48,187 nt of DNA from CALMFQ01 sp964495595 (GCA_964495595.1 CAZBWH010000015.1:1-48187); one strand, 5' to 3'. Counted from the stretch's first letter, positions 8,011-16,436 are shown. Program-made: numbers and translations. The notes: generated from the sequence alone by a model not told the origin.

Positions 8011-8697
8011 ATGTTGACCCTGCACCATCTGGAAACCTCGCGTTCGCAGCGCATTTTGTGGCTGCTGGAAGAATTGCAGGTGCCATATCAGATCAAGCAC
8101 TACCAGCGCGACAAGAAAACCCGGCTGGCGCCGCCGGAGCTGAAAGCGGTGCACCCGCTCGGCAAATCGCCGGTGATCACCGATGACGAGCTGACCATTG
8201 CCGAATCCGGCGCGATCATTGAATACCTGGTGGAAACCTACGGCCAGACCGGCAAAGGAGAAGTGGCTCATCTGCTGCCACCGGCCGGGAGCGAGGCGTA
8301 CCGCCAGTGCCGGTTCTGGATGCACTACGCCGAAGGCTCGCTGATGAACTGGCTGGTGATGAAGCTGGTATTTGTCACCATCCCCACCCAGCCGATGCCG
8401 TTTTTCGTGCGGCCAATCGCGCGCCAGTTGTGCCACACCGTGCTTGCACGGTTGATCGATCCGAACGTAAACACCGCACTGCAGTTCATCGACCAGCATC
8501 TGGCTTCGCATACCTGGTTTGCCGGCGAGGCGATCAGCATGGCCGATTTCCAGATGAGTTTTGCAGTCGAGGCTTTGCTGTCGCGCAATCGTCTGGCCAG
8601 CCAGTATCCGCATCTGCAAGCTTACCGGCAGCGCATGGTAGCCCGGCCGGCGTATCAGAAAGCCATCCAGATCGGCGGGCCGGTGGTCATGGCCTGA
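8011..8697 (+). CDS. Glutathione S-transferase
   Basis: A 228-residue cytosolic glutathione S-transferase of the usual length. The N-terminal thioredoxin-like domain begins MLTLHHLETSRSQRILWLLEE, where the Ser residues near position 10-12 are candidates for activating glutathione. The cis-proline is in GKSPVITDDELTIAESGAII, followed by the glutathione-contacting ES pair. The helical C-terminal domain includes WFAGEAISMADFQMSF, the conserved N-capping and hydrophobic staple region. It probably conjugates glutathione to electrophiles or hydroperoxides; the substrate is unknown. It is monocistronic and ends 26 bases before a strong bidirectional terminator. Confidence 0.9.
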   Translation: MLTLHHLETSRSQRILWLLEELQVPYQIKHYQRDKKTRLAPPELKAVHPLGKSPVITDDELTIAESGAIIEYLVETYGQTGKGEVAHLLPPAGSEAYRQCRFWMHYAEGSLMNWLVMKLVFVTIPTQPMPFFVRPIARQLCHTVLARLIDPNVNTALQFIDQHLASHTWFAGEAISMADFQMSFAVEALLSRNRLASQYPHLQAYRQRMVARPAYQKAIQIGGPVVMA

Positions 8698-8723
8698 GCG
8701 GGTTCGCTGCCGAGCGCGCCCAT

Positions 8724-8758
8724 AAAAAAACCGCACAGCGAAACGGTGCGGTTTTTTT
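8724..8758. terminator. Bidirectional Rho-independent terminator
   Basis: Perfect hairpin with arms AAAAAAACCGCAC (8724-8736) and GTGCGGTTTTTTT (8746-8758). The T run on one strand serves the glutathione transferase gene, and the A run, read on the minus strand, serves tRNA-Pro and probably ispB. Confidence 0.93.
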
Positions 8759-8763
8759 GGATC

Positions 8764-8840
8764 TGGTCGGAGTGAGAGGATTCGAACCTCCGGCCTCTAC
8801 GTCCCGAACGTAGCGCTCTACCAGGCTAAGCTACACTCCG
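8764..8840 (-). tRNA. tRNA-Pro (anticodon CGG)
   Basis: A 77-base cloverleaf on the minus strand. The acceptor stem CGGAGTG pairs with CACTCCG, followed by an encoded ACCA end. The anticodon stem CTACG/CGTAG surrounds loop TTCGGGA, giving anticodon CGG for proline codon CCG, a common codon at this GC content. The T arm contains GGTTCGAATCC. It lies 14 bases downstream of ispB on the same strand and just before the shared terminator, so it may be co-transcribed with ispB or have its own start. Confidence 0.97.
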
Positions 8841-8854
8841 TTTTTTGCCGAGAC

Positions 8855-9823
8855 TCAAGATTTGCGGTCAACAGCAAAGAGGGATAATTCTAGCAGAGCA
8901 TCCTTGAATTGTGAAGGGGGTAACCCGTCCAGACTGGCCATTGCCTGCTGCTTGACCTGTTCTGCCGTGGCCATTGCGGCCTCCAGTGCCTGGCAGTCGC
9001 GAACGGCCGCGACAATGGCGTCGAATTCGTCCCGCCCGCCCTGCTCGATCACCTTGCGCGCCAGCGCGGCCTGTTCGGCGTTGCCACGCTGCATGGTGTA
9101 GATCAGCGGCAGTGTCGGTTTGCCTTCGGCCAGGTCGTCGCCGAGATTCTTGCCGATTTCGGCCGCATCGCCGGTGTAGTCGAGCACATCGTCGACGATC
9201 TGGAACGCGGTGCCGAGCAACATGCCGTATTCGGCAATCGCATTTTCCTGTTCCGGTATGGCGTTGCTGATGATCGCACCAAGCCGGGTGGCAGCCTCGA
9301 ACAACTTGGCGGTCTTGTACTGGATCACCCGCATGTAGTCGGCTTCGTCGATGTCGGCGTTGTGGATGTTCATCAGTTGCAGCACTTCGCCCTCGGCGAT
9401 CACGTTGGTCGCTTCGGCCAGCACTTCCTGCACGCGCATGCTGCCGACCCGCACCATCATCTGGAACGCGCGCGAATAGAGAAAATCGCCAACCAGCACG
9501 CTGGCCGCGTTGCCGAACATGGCGTTGGCAGTTTTTCGCCCGCGCCGCAGGTCGGATTCATCGACTACGTCGTCGTGCAGCAGTGTCGCCGTGTGAATGA
9601 ACTCCACCACGGCGGCCAGTTCGTGATGCGCCCCCCCCCGGTAGCCAAAGGCCCCGGCTGACAGCAGCACCAACATCGGCCGCAACCGCTTGCCACCGGC
9701 ATTGATGATGTATTCGCCAATCTGGCGCACCAGCGCCACATCGGAATAAAGGTTACGGCGGATGACGTCATCCACGGCGAGCATGTCGCTGGCGATCAGC
9801 GAACGGATGGTTTGAATGGACAC
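8855..9823 (-). CDS. ispB: Octaprenyl diphosphate synthase (polyprenyl synthetase)
   Basis: A 322-residue trans-polyprenyl synthase starting at GTG 9823 (the frame is open 33 codons further, but that text is not family-like). It condenses farnesyl or geranyl diphosphate with isopentenyl diphosphate to make the side chain of ubiquinone. The first Asp-rich motif is LLHDDVVDESDLRRG and the second is FQIVDDVLDYTGD; both bind the Mg-diphosphate substrates. GGKRLRPMLVLLSAGAFGY near the N-terminus binds isopentenyl diphosphate. The gene is divergent from rplU-rpmA-obgE, the arrangement usual in beta- and gammaproteobacteria. The exact chain length (C40 is usual) cannot be read by eye. Confidence 0.93.
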   Translation of the reverse strand: MSIQTIRSLIASDMLAVDDVIRRNLYSDVALVRQIGEYIINAGGKRLRPMLVLLSAGAFGYRGGAHHELAAVVEFIHTATLLHDDVVDESDLRRGRKTANAMFGNAASVLVGDFLYSRAFQMMVRVGSMRVQEVLAEATNVIAEGEVLQLMNIHNADIDEADYMRVIQYKTAKLFEAATRLGAIISNAIPEQENAIAEYGMLLGTAFQIVDDVLDYTGDAAEIGKNLGDDLAEGKPTLPLIYTMQRGNAEQAALARKVIEQGGRDEFDAIVAAVRDCQALEAAMATAEQVKQQAMASLDGLPPSQFKDALLELSLFAVDRKS

Positions 9824-9933
9824 GATGCAGCAGTCTTGTCGGTTGGTCTGTTGTTGTTTTGGTGCCAGGCCAATCCCCGCAAGGATCGGCGCAAACCCGC
9901 GCGATGATACCAGAAATGTCAAAGACTGAAAAT

Positions 9934-9962
9934 TTGACTGGTTTCAATTGCTTGCATATAAT
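9934..9962 (+). promoter_or_regulatory. Sigma70 promoter of rplU-rpmA
   Basis: TTGACT (9934-9939) and TATAAT (9957-9962) are separated by exactly 17 bases, a near-consensus housekeeping promoter. Initiation is expected near 9969, leaving a leader of about 50 bases before rplU. That leader holds a small hairpin GGTCGA-GGGC-TCGGCC (9975-9990) and an AAGGAG ribosome binding site. Confidence 0.85.
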
Positions 9963-10019
9963 CGCCGGTTCTCTGGTCGAGGGCTCGGCCTGAGTTGTTC
10001 AAATCAAGGAGCACACAGT

Positions 10020-10331
10020 ATGTATGCGGTCGTAAAAACCGGCGGTAAGCAGTACAAAGTTACCATCGGCGAAAAATTGAAAGTAGAACAGATACCGGCA
10101 GACATCGACTCCCAAATCGTACTGGATCAGGTATTGATGGTAGTTGATGGTGAAACCGTAGTCGTTGGCAAACCAACCGTAGCGGGCGCTACCATCAAGG
10201 CAACCGTGGTTTCCCACGGTCGCGGCGACAAGGTTCGCATCTTCAAGATGCGTCGCCGCAAGCATTATCAAAAGCATCAAGGTCATCGTCAGAACTTCAC
10301 CGAATTGCGCATCGACGCAATCGAGAAGTAA
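10020..10331 (+). CDS. rplU: 50S ribosomal protein L21
   Basis: A 103-residue protein of canonical length beginning MYAVVKTGGKQYKVTIGEKL and ending with the signature region KMRRRKHYQKHQGHRQ. L21 binds 23S rRNA together with L20. It is the first gene of rplU-rpmA, with AAGGAG ten bases before the ATG at 10020. A near-consensus promoter lies about 60 bases upstream. The rplU-rpmA-obgE order is highly conserved in bacteria. Confidence 0.98.
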   Translation: MYAVVKTGGKQYKVTIGEKLKVEQIPADIDSQIVLDQVLMVVDGETVVVGKPTVAGATIKATVVSHGRGDKVRIFKMRRRKHYQKHQGHRQNFTELRIDAIEK

Positions 10332-10347
10332 GCGAGGAGCGTGAAAC

Positions 10348-10629
10348 ATGGCACACAAAAAAGCAGGCGGTAGTTCCCGTAACGGCCGCGACTCTCATTC
10401 GAAACGACTGGGCGTGAAAGCCTACGGCGGCGAACTGATTCCAGCTGGCAGCATCATCGTGCGTCAGCGCGGCACCCAGTTCCACCCGGGCATGAACGTT
10501 GGCATCGGCAAGGATCACACCTTGTTTGCCAAGGTCGACGGCACGGTTGAATTCACCGTAAAAGGCCAGTTCAACCGCAAGTTCGTCAACATCGTTCCGT
10601 TCGAACACGCGGAAGAGCTGTCGGCGTAA
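10348..10629 (+). CDS. rpmA: 50S ribosomal protein L27
   Basis: A 93-residue protein beginning MAHKKAGGSSRNGRDSHSKR, the invariant L27 N-terminus that reaches toward the peptidyl transferase centre. The short mature N-terminus shows there is no Firmicutes-type cleavable extension. GGELIPAGSIIVRQRGTQFH follows as expected. It lies 16 bases after rplU and is followed by a strong terminator, which separates it in part from obgE. Confidence 0.98.
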   Translation: MAHKKAGGSSRNGRDSHSKRLGVKAYGGELIPAGSIIVRQRGTQFHPGMNVGIGKDHTLFAKVDGTVEFTVKGQFNRKFVNIVPFEHAEELSA

Positions 10630-10650
10630 GCGCCACGGCGCAAGATGTCG

Positions 10651-10679
10651 AGCCCTGTCCCGTCGGGATGGGGCTTTTT
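10651..10679 (+). terminator. Rho-independent terminator after rpmA
   Basis: The 11-bp stem AGCCCTGTCCC / GGGATGGGGCT (two G-U pairs) has a 3-base loop and is followed by TTTTT. It falls between rpmA and obgE, so obgE must be served by read-through or by a promoter in the ~100 bases that follow. Confidence 0.85.
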
Positions 10680-10777
10680 CGTTTTCACAGTCCATCCCGC
10701 TCGGCTTGTGCGCGATTCGAGCGGCATGGACTGTTCGGCCGGATGGCGACAGCAACCGCCTGCCAGGGAGCAAATGC

Positions 10778-11929
10778 ATGAAATTCATCGACGAAGCCAG
10801 AATCGAAGTAGCCGGCGGCAAGGGCGGCAACGGCTCGGCCAGCATGCGGCGTGAAAAATTCGTCCCGCGCGGCGGGCCGGACGGCGGCGATGGCGGCCGG
10901 GGCGGCAATGTCTACGCCGTTGCCGACATCAACATCAACACCCTGGTTGACTACCGGTTCGTGAAGAAATATTTCGCCCACCACGGTGAAAACGGCCGTG
11001 GTGCGGATTGCTACGGCAAAGGCGCCGACGATATCGTGTTGCGCATGCCGGTTGGCACGCTGATCACCGACAACGAAACCGGTGAAGTAGTGGCCGACCT
11101 GACCCACGACGGCCAACGCGCCCTGCTGGCCCAGGGCGGTAAAGGCGGCCTGGGCAATATCCATTTCAAGAGCTCGGTCAACCGCGCGCCACGCCAGTTC
11201 ACCCACGGTGAAGAAGGCGAAAAGCGCGAGCTGAAGCTGGAGCTGAAGGTGCTGGCCGATGTCGGCCTGCTCGGCATGCCGAATGCCGGCAAGTCGACTT
11301 TCATCCGCGCCGTGTCGGCCGCACGGCCTAAAGTTGCCGATTATCCGTTTACCACGCTGGCGCCGAATCTGGGCGTGGTGCGCATCGACAATAACCGCAG
11401 CTTCGTGGTGGCCGACATTCCCGGCCTGATCGAAGGCGCTGCCGAAGGCGCAGGCTTGGGCCATCGTTTTCTCAAGCACCTGGCGCGCACCGGTGTCTTG
11501 CTGCACCTGGTCGATCTGGCGCCGTTTGACGAATCGGTTGACCCGGTACACGAGGCGCAGGCAATTGTTGAAGAGCTGCGCAAATACGACGAAGACCTGT
11601 ACCGCAAACCGCGCTGGCTGGTGCTGAACAAGCTGGACATGGTTCCGGAGGACGAGCGCCAGTCCAGAATCGACGATTTCCTGCAACGCTTCGGCTGGCA
11701 GAAGCCAGACCAATACGCCGATTTCGACCCTTTCGCCCCCCGCCACTTCGCCATTGCCGGCCTCACCGGCGAAGGCTGCCGCGAGCTGACCCAGGCGTTG
11801 ATGCAATACCTGGAACAACTGCGCGAATGGAAAGCCCGACAGGCTAAAGCGGCTGAAGCACAACCATTACGCTTTGACGCTAGCGAGCTGGAAGACGATG
11901 GCGGTGACTTCGAAGTCGACGCCAGGTAA
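10778..11929 (+). CDS. obgE: Obg-family GTPase
   Basis: A 383-residue GTPase starting at ATG 10778 (MKFIDEARIEVAGGKGGNG); the upstream in-frame start would add 24 unrelated residues. The N-terminal ~158 residues form the glycine-rich Obg fold (VPRGGPDGGDGGRGGN, LLAQGGKGGLGN). The G domain carries G1 GMPNAGKS, the switch-I threonine in DYPFTTLAPNLG, G3 DIPGLIEGA and G4 NKLD. The C-terminal tail is acidic. The family couples GTP status to late assembly of the 50S subunit and to stress responses. It is the third gene of the conserved rplU-rpmA-obgE block. Confidence 0.97.
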   Translation: MKFIDEARIEVAGGKGGNGSASMRREKFVPRGGPDGGDGGRGGNVYAVADININTLVDYRFVKKYFAHHGENGRGADCYGKGADDIVLRMPVGTLITDNETGEVVADLTHDGQRALLAQGGKGGLGNIHFKSSVNRAPRQFTHGEEGEKRELKLELKVLADVGLLGMPNAGKSTFIRAVSAARPKVADYPFTTLAPNLGVVRIDNNRSFVVADIPGLIEGAAEGAGLGHRFLKHLARTGVLLHLVDLAPFDESVDPVHEAQAIVEELRKYDEDLYRKPRWLVLNKLDMVPEDERQSRIDDFLQRFGWQKPDQYADFDPFAPRHFAIAGLTGEGCRELTQALMQYLEQLREWKARQAKAAEAQPLRFDASELEDDGGDFEVDAR

Positions 11930-12063
11930 GACGCCGACTACAATCTTGCCCGATGCTTGCTTCTCAGAGAGCGCCGAAGGCCTTGAGTACGCGCAGCGAC
12001 CAGCCGGTTCGTTGATATCCTGAATCAGGAACGCTCTGCGCGCACGCCGTGATCTTTGTGCGC

Positions 12064-12089
12064 GCTGCGGTTCAAGATTTGCATTTTTC
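12064..12089. repeat. Half-copy of the dapF-flanking palindromic repeat
   Basis: CTGCGGTTCAAGATTTGCAT resembles the right arm of the repeat at 19381-19505 (CTGCGGTTTAAGGTTTGCAT). The left arm is absent. It lies in the 175-base gap between obgE and the next gene, where I see no other clear feature. Confidence 0.5.
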
Positions 12090-12104
12090 CTGCCCCAGAC
12101 ACCG

Positions 12105-13403
12105 ATGCGCGATACCGCTCACGAATCCCTCTTAAACGAATTCTTCCGCGAAGGCATCGAGCTGGGAGATTTGCCTGCGCTGTTTCCGCTGCTGCGCGCA
12201 CGCGACACGCTGAACGCGTTCATTACCCTGTTTCGCGGTGGCGACGATGAAGTCATGGTACGGCTGATGGTGTTGCGCGAGATCGGTGCCCGTGCCGACG
12301 CGCCGCGCTGGAGCCCCCAGGAGCTACGCGCCCAGTTTGCCTATCTCGACCCGACCAAGCTGAACACGGTGCTGCTGCGGCTGCGCGAATACGAACTACT
12401 GATCTGGGATAACGACGAGGCGGTGTACCAGATCAGCTCATCCGGCCGGATTGCGCTGGCGGCGATTTCGACCCTGATCGGCTTTGCCGACGATGAAGAC
12501 GCTGAGCTGGGCTTCATCACCAGCCAGGTGGCCGCCGGGCAGGCGGTCGGCAAGGAGTCGGTCGAGGCGCTGCAGCATTTGCTCGGCCGGTTGAACGAAC
12601 TGCAGGCGGAATTTGAACAGGCGGTGCTGTCGAGCTCGGAATTCCTGATCCTGGCAGCCCAGAAAAAACTCAATTCGGTGTGGCACTGGGTCGAAAAAGG
12701 CACCGAGATCATCCGCTCGATTACCTCCGGCGAAGAAATCGACGCCCATACCCATCGGGTAGCGCAGGCAATCGGCCAGGCACAATCGAAAATGCTGCGC
12801 ATGACGGCAGTGTTCCAGCGTACGCTGAACGCGATCCAGAGCCAGCGGGTGCATCTGGGCGAATCCGGGCTGACATCCAGCGACATTGCCGCGTGGTTGC
12901 GCCAGCAGCCGCAACAGAAGCTGCCTCCCCTGCTCAGCGGCGCCCTGCACACACTCCCAGAACCCGCTTTCGTCACCGAGGCGGAGATGCTCGACGTGGC
13001 AGAATACGAGCTGCTGGAACGCGAACGGGACAAGGCACGCGAAGCGGTGATTCCACAGCCACTGGAAGCGCCGCTGACCGGCAAGGTGGAAGTGCAACGC
13101 CTGCTGCATGCCGAGGCATTCCGCGATGGACTGCACGATCTGCACTCGCCCCAGCCACTGGTGGCCGTCGTGCTGGGCGACAGTTACGCCCAGACGGCTT
13201 ACCGCATGTCGCTGCTGGCGCTGCTCAACGATCCGGAATCCAGGGCGCTGACCGGCCCGGTGGCCGATATTGCCCGCCTGACGCTGAAGCTGGCCATCAG
13301 CACCGATCTACAGGATGTGTACCAGCACGGCGTGGCACTGCTCAGCCGTGGCGAAGTCGAGCCCGGTTGGCCCTTTCCTACGGTGAATGACAATGGATAT
13401 TGA
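12105..13403 (+). CDS. Putative winged-helix kleisin-like protein (MukF/MksF-like)
   Basis: A 432-residue, mostly helical acidic protein. The N-terminal third looks like a winged helix: YLDPTKLNTVLLRLREYELL is a recognition-helix-like stretch, followed by a wing-like YQISSSGRIALAA. The middle is long helices (residues about 150-260) with HTHRVAQAIGQAQSKMLRM and an EEIDAH segment. The C-terminal part is helical. This layout resembles MukF/MksF kleisins, which bridge an SMC ATPase dimer and bind a small dimeric partner. The following gene, overlapping by 17 bases, has the character of that partner. No SMC ATPase is adjacent, so the assignment is an inference from overall architecture, not from a diagnostic motif. 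Confidence 0.4.
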   Translation: MRDTAHESLLNEFFREGIELGDLPALFPLLRARDTLNAFITLFRGGDDEVMVRLMVLREIGARADAPRWSPQELRAQFAYLDPTKLNTVLLRLREYELLIWDNDEAVYQISSSGRIALAAISTLIGFADDEDAELGFITSQVAAGQAVGKESVEALQHLLGRLNELQAEFEQAVLSSSEFLILAAQKKLNSVWHWVEKGTEIIRSITSGEEIDAHTHRVAQAIGQAQSKMLRMTAVFQRTLNAIQSQRVHLGESGLTSSDIAAWLRQQPQQKLPPLLSGALHTLPEPAFVTEAEMLDVAEYELLERERDKAREAVIPQPLEAPLTGKVEVQRLLHAEAFRDGLHDLHSPQPLVAVVLGDSYAQTAYRMSLLALLNDPESRALTGPVADIARLTLKLAISTDLQDVYQHGVALLSRGEVEPGWPFPTVNDNGY

Positions 13404-14049
13404 ACTGCAAACCCTGGCGGCACGCCTGTTGGCCCATCGTTACATCAGCCGTGACGATAAGCTGGCACGTCGGGCTCTGACTGACGAAGGATTCCGCCAC
13501 GCGCTCGACGAGCGGCTGGCGGCAGTCGGACTGGTGCTGCTGGAAAACCCTTACTCGGCGTACATTGCCGCCGGAATCAAGACAGATGTCGAGGAGGCGG
13601 TCTTTGGTGCCGGCGAGGTGTGGCTGTCAAACACCATCGGTCTGCCGCGTGACGGCATCGCGCTGCTGATCATCGTCTGGGCGCTGATCGTCCTGCCCAA
13701 GCGCGAGCGGCAGATTGCCCGGCGCGAGAAGGAAGCCGCCCAGCAGGCCGACATGTTTGCCGAAGCCAAGCCGCTGCCGGTAGGCGATGAAGTCTCGGCC
13801 GGCATTCCCGAATCGGCGCTGTATGCCGATTTTGGCGAGCAACTGGGTGGCCGGATGCGTTTTTCCACCCACCTGGGCATGCTGTCGAAACAAGGATTCA
13901 TCATCCGGCGCAACAAAGTGATTTACGAAGGGCCAATGCTCGACTTGCTGCTAGACTACGCCAAGCTCGCGCCGCGCATCATCGAAGGCGCGCTGGGCGA
14001 TGTCTTGCGCCAGTTGCGCGACCGCCCCGCCCAACCGCAACTGATCTGA
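13387..14049 (+). CDS. Putative tandem winged-helix partner (MksE/kite-like)
   Basis: A 220-residue protein whose start overlaps the preceding gene by 17 bases (a second ATG six bases later would give an 11-base overlap), so the two are made together. The N-terminal half (LAARLLAHRYISRDDKLARR, LAAVGLVLLENPYSAYIAA) and the C-terminal half (ALYADFGEQLGGRMRF, THLGMLSKQGFIIRRNKV) both look like winged helices, joined by a hydrophobic segment (GIALLIIVWALIVLPKRER) and a charged linker. Two winged helices is the layout of MukE/MksE/JetB-type kite proteins. The hydrophobic segment could instead be mistaken for a membrane helix. lptE begins 6 bases downstream. Confidence 0.38.
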   Translation: MTMDIELQTLAARLLAHRYISRDDKLARRALTDEGFRHALDERLAAVGLVLLENPYSAYIAAGIKTDVEEAVFGAGEVWLSNTIGLPRDGIALLIIVWALIVLPKRERQIARREKEAAQQADMFAEAKPLPVGDEVSAGIPESALYADFGEQLGGRMRFSTHLGMLSKQGFIIRRNKVIYEGPMLDLLLDYAKLAPRIIEGALGDVLRQLRDRPAQPQLI

Positions 14050-14055
14050 CCACTC

Positions 14056-14583
14056 ATGACCCTGCTGCGAAACCTTGCCCTGGCATCCCTGGCCGCAACC
14101 CTCACCGGCTGTGGCTTTCATTTGCGTGGCAGCGGCGAAAGCAGTCAGTTGCCTTTTCATGCCATTTATGTCGAAGGCAGTGGCCCGGTCTGCGAGCCAC
14201 TCAAGCGCCAAGTCAGGCTGAGCCCAGGCACCCGGCTGACGGATGCTCCGCAACAGGCCGAGGCGATCATCGCTGTCAACAATGACCGCTCGGAGAAAGT
14301 CATTCGCTCGATCAGCGCCAGCGGCAAGGTGCTGGAATACGAGCTGCGCCAGCGGGTCAGCTACAGCCTGCGCGGGCCGGGCGGTGCGCCGCTGCTGCCG
14401 GCGGCCGAAATCCAGTCCAAGCGTTACCTCACCTACAGCGATGCCGAGCTGTACGGCAAGGGCGCCGAAGAAGAGCTGCTGATCCGGGACATGCACAACG
14501 ACCTGGCCCAGCAGATCGTGCGCCGCATCGCCATGTTCAGGCCCAACACCCAGCAGCAATCCAGCCAATTACCAGGCGAGTAA
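14056..14583 (+). CDS. lptE: LPS-assembly lipoprotein LptE
   Basis: A 175-residue lipoprotein with signal peptide MTLLRNLALASLAATLTGCG; the lipobox LTGC gives a lipidated Cys at position 19. GFHLRGSGE directly after the cysteine is the LptE hallmark. LptE plugs the LptD barrel and helps deliver lipopolysaccharide to the cell surface. It is followed after one base by holA, the usual proteobacterial order. leuS, normally upstream, is replaced here by the kleisin-like pair. Confidence 0.93.
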   Translation: MTLLRNLALASLAATLTGCGFHLRGSGESSQLPFHAIYVEGSGPVCEPLKRQVRLSPGTRLTDAPQQAEAIIAVNNDRSEKVIRSISASGKVLEYELRQRVSYSLRGPGGAPLLPAAEIQSKRYLTYSDAELYGKGAEEELLIRDMHNDLAQQIVRRIAMFRPNTQQQSSQLPGE

Positions 14584-14584
14584 C

Positions 14585-15616
14585 ATGCAAGCGCGCCTCG
14601 ACTCCTTGCCGCAGCTGCTACAAAAAAAACTGGCCGCCTTGTACGTGGTACATGGTGACGAGACCCTGCTGGCGCTGGAAGCCGCCGACAGCATTCGTGT
14701 CGCCGCACGCAAGGCCGGCTTCAGCGAACGTGAAGTGCTGACCGTCGAGCCGGGGTTCGCCTGGTCGCAACTGAACATGGCCGGCGCCAGCATGAGCCTG
14801 TTTGCCGAGAAAAAGCTGCTCGAATTGCGCATTCCGTCCGGCAAGCCCGGCGTCGAAGGCGCGCAGGCGCTGCAGGACTACTGCTCCCGCCTGTCACCCG
14901 ACACGCTGACGCTGATCACCCTGCCGAAGCTGGACAAGACGGCACAGAATTCCAAATGGTTTCAGGCGCTGGATCAGGCCGGGGTGACGCTGGCGGCGCA
15001 TCCGGTCGAGCGCCAGCAACTGCCGCAATGGATTGCCGGGCGGCTGGCGCGGCAAGGCCAGCAGACCGATCGGGACACCCTGCAATTCCTGACCGACAAG
15101 GTCGAAGGCAACCTGCTCGCTGCACATCAGGAAATCCAGAAGCTGGGCCTGCTGTTTCCGCCCGGCCCACTGGCGTTTGACGATGTCCACCAGGCCGTGC
15201 TGGATGTATCCCGCTACGATGTTTTCAAACTCGGCGGCGCGATCCTGTCTGGCGACCCGGCAAGGGTGACGCGGGTGATCGACGGACTGAAAGCCGAGGG
15301 TGAGGCGGCAGTGCTGGTGTTGTGGGCAATCACCGAAGAGGTGCGCTACCTGCTGAAAATGGCCGAAGGCCTGCAGCGCAATGTGTCCGGTGCCCAATTG
15401 CTGCGCGATCTGCGGGTCTGGGGCGAACGGCAGAAGCTGCTGGAGCCGGCAGCACGACGCCAGAGCGTACCGAAGTTGCGCGCTGCATTGCAGGAATGTG
15501 CGCGGCTGGACCGGATGAGCAAGGGCCTGGAGGCCGGCGATGTGTTTGAAGACATGCTCAGGCTGGCTTTGTCGCTGTGCCGTGGCACCCAGGCGTTCTG
15601 GGGCAAACTGGCATGA
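14585..15616 (+). CDS. holA: DNA polymerase III subunit delta
   Basis: A 343-residue protein with the three-domain HolA layout. The N-terminal AAA-like part begins with PQLLQKKLAALYVVHGDETL; LLELRIPSGKPGVEGAQAL and TLITLPKLDKTAQNSKWFQA follow. The C-terminal collar domain includes DVFKLGGAILSGDPAR and VLVLWAITEEVRYLL. Delta opens the beta clamp in the clamp loader. The start lies immediately after the lptE stop, and the stop overlaps the next gene by 4 bases (ATGA). Confidence 0.92.
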   Translation: MQARLDSLPQLLQKKLAALYVVHGDETLLALEAADSIRVAARKAGFSEREVLTVEPGFAWSQLNMAGASMSLFAEKKLLELRIPSGKPGVEGAQALQDYCSRLSPDTLTLITLPKLDKTAQNSKWFQALDQAGVTLAAHPVERQQLPQWIAGRLARQGQQTDRDTLQFLTDKVEGNLLAAHQEIQKLGLLFPPGPLAFDDVHQAVLDVSRYDVFKLGGAILSGDPARVTRVIDGLKAEGEAAVLVLWAITEEVRYLLKMAEGLQRNVSGAQLLRDLRVWGERQKLLEPAARRQSVPKLRAALQECARLDRMSKGLEAGDVFEDMLRLALSLCRGTQAFWGKLA

Positions 15617-16302
15617 CCCGTTTTGCGGCAGTGATTTTCGACATGGACGGCCTGATGCTCGACACCGAGCGGATTGCCCTGGCGTGCTGGGATCAGGCGG
15701 CCCGCCTCCACGGCTTTGACCTCGACCCGGCAATTGGCTTGGGCATGGTCGGGCTGAATACCCGCGATTGCGTGCGCTGGGTGAAAAGCGTGCTGGGCGA
15801 GGATTTTCCGATGGAAGCAATCAATGTCACCTCGCGTGAGCTGTATCACGCCGAACTCGACCGCGACACACCGGTCAAGCCCGGCCTGCACCCCTTGCTG
15901 CAATGGCTGCAGACGGAAGGCGTGCCGCTGGCAGTCGCCACCTCGACCCGGCACGAGTGGGCCGTAAAAAAGCTCAGCAAGGCCGGCATTCTGGCGTGCT
16001 TTCACGGCATGGTGTGCGGCGATCAGGTCAGCCAGGGCAAGCCGCATCCGGAAATCTTCCTCAGCGCCGCCGCACGCATCGGCGTAGCCCCGGCGCAGAG
16101 CGTAGTACTGGAAGACTCCGACCCTGGGGTGCGCGGGGCGACGGCAGCCGGGATGCGGGTGATCCAGATTCCCGATGTCAAAGCGCCGACCGAGGCCGTC
16201 CGCCAGCTTGGCCACCCGGTTTGCCCCGACCTCTACAAGGCATGCGAGCTGCTGCAACGCTGGCAGAGCGGCTGGCAGCCTGCCGGACTAGAGCGATCGT
16301 AG
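15613..16302 (+). CDS. HAD-superfamily hydrolase, subfamily IA
   Basis: A 229-residue phosphatase-like protein starting at the ATG that overlaps the holA stop. HAD motifs are complete: motif I DMDGLMLDTE with nucleophile and acid aspartates, motif II VATSTR, motif III lysine in GKPHPEIF, and motif IV LEDSDPGV. The small helical cap after motif I fits the beta-phosphoglucomutase / sugar-phosphate phosphatase branch. The substrate is not determinable. It is co-transcribed with lptE and holA by spacing. Confidence 0.9.
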   Translation: MTRFAAVIFDMDGLMLDTERIALACWDQAARLHGFDLDPAIGLGMVGLNTRDCVRWVKSVLGEDFPMEAINVTSRELYHAELDRDTPVKPGLHPLLQWLQTEGVPLAVATSTRHEWAVKKLSKAGILACFHGMVCGDQVSQGKPHPEIFLSAAARIGVAPAQSVVLEDSDPGVRGATAAGMRVIQIPDVKAPTEAVRQLGHPVCPDLYKACELLQRWQSGWQPAGLERS

Positions 16303-16396
16303 CGAGCCGAATGGTAAAACCGGCAAAAAACGGCCTGTTTCTCCCGCTGGCGCAGCAGATCAGTGTCAAGTCCGCCAGGCTGCCAGCATCCATCTG

Positions 16397-16402
16397 TATA
16401 AT
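16397..16402 (+). promoter_or_regulatory. Candidate -10 box of rimO
   Basis: TATAAT lies 34 bases before the rimO start in the 134-base gap after the HAD gene. No good -35 match is seen 16-18 bases upstream, so the assignment is tentative. Confidence 0.35.
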
Positions 16403-16436
16403 TTGACTTTTCTTCATTTCGATTTCGGCACTCCTC

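Noticed and set aside
12105..14049. A complete Wadjet (JetABCD) or MksBEF system
   Set aside because: Only two candidate accessory subunits are present. No SMC ATPase or JetD-type gene is adjacent; lptE and holA follow directly.
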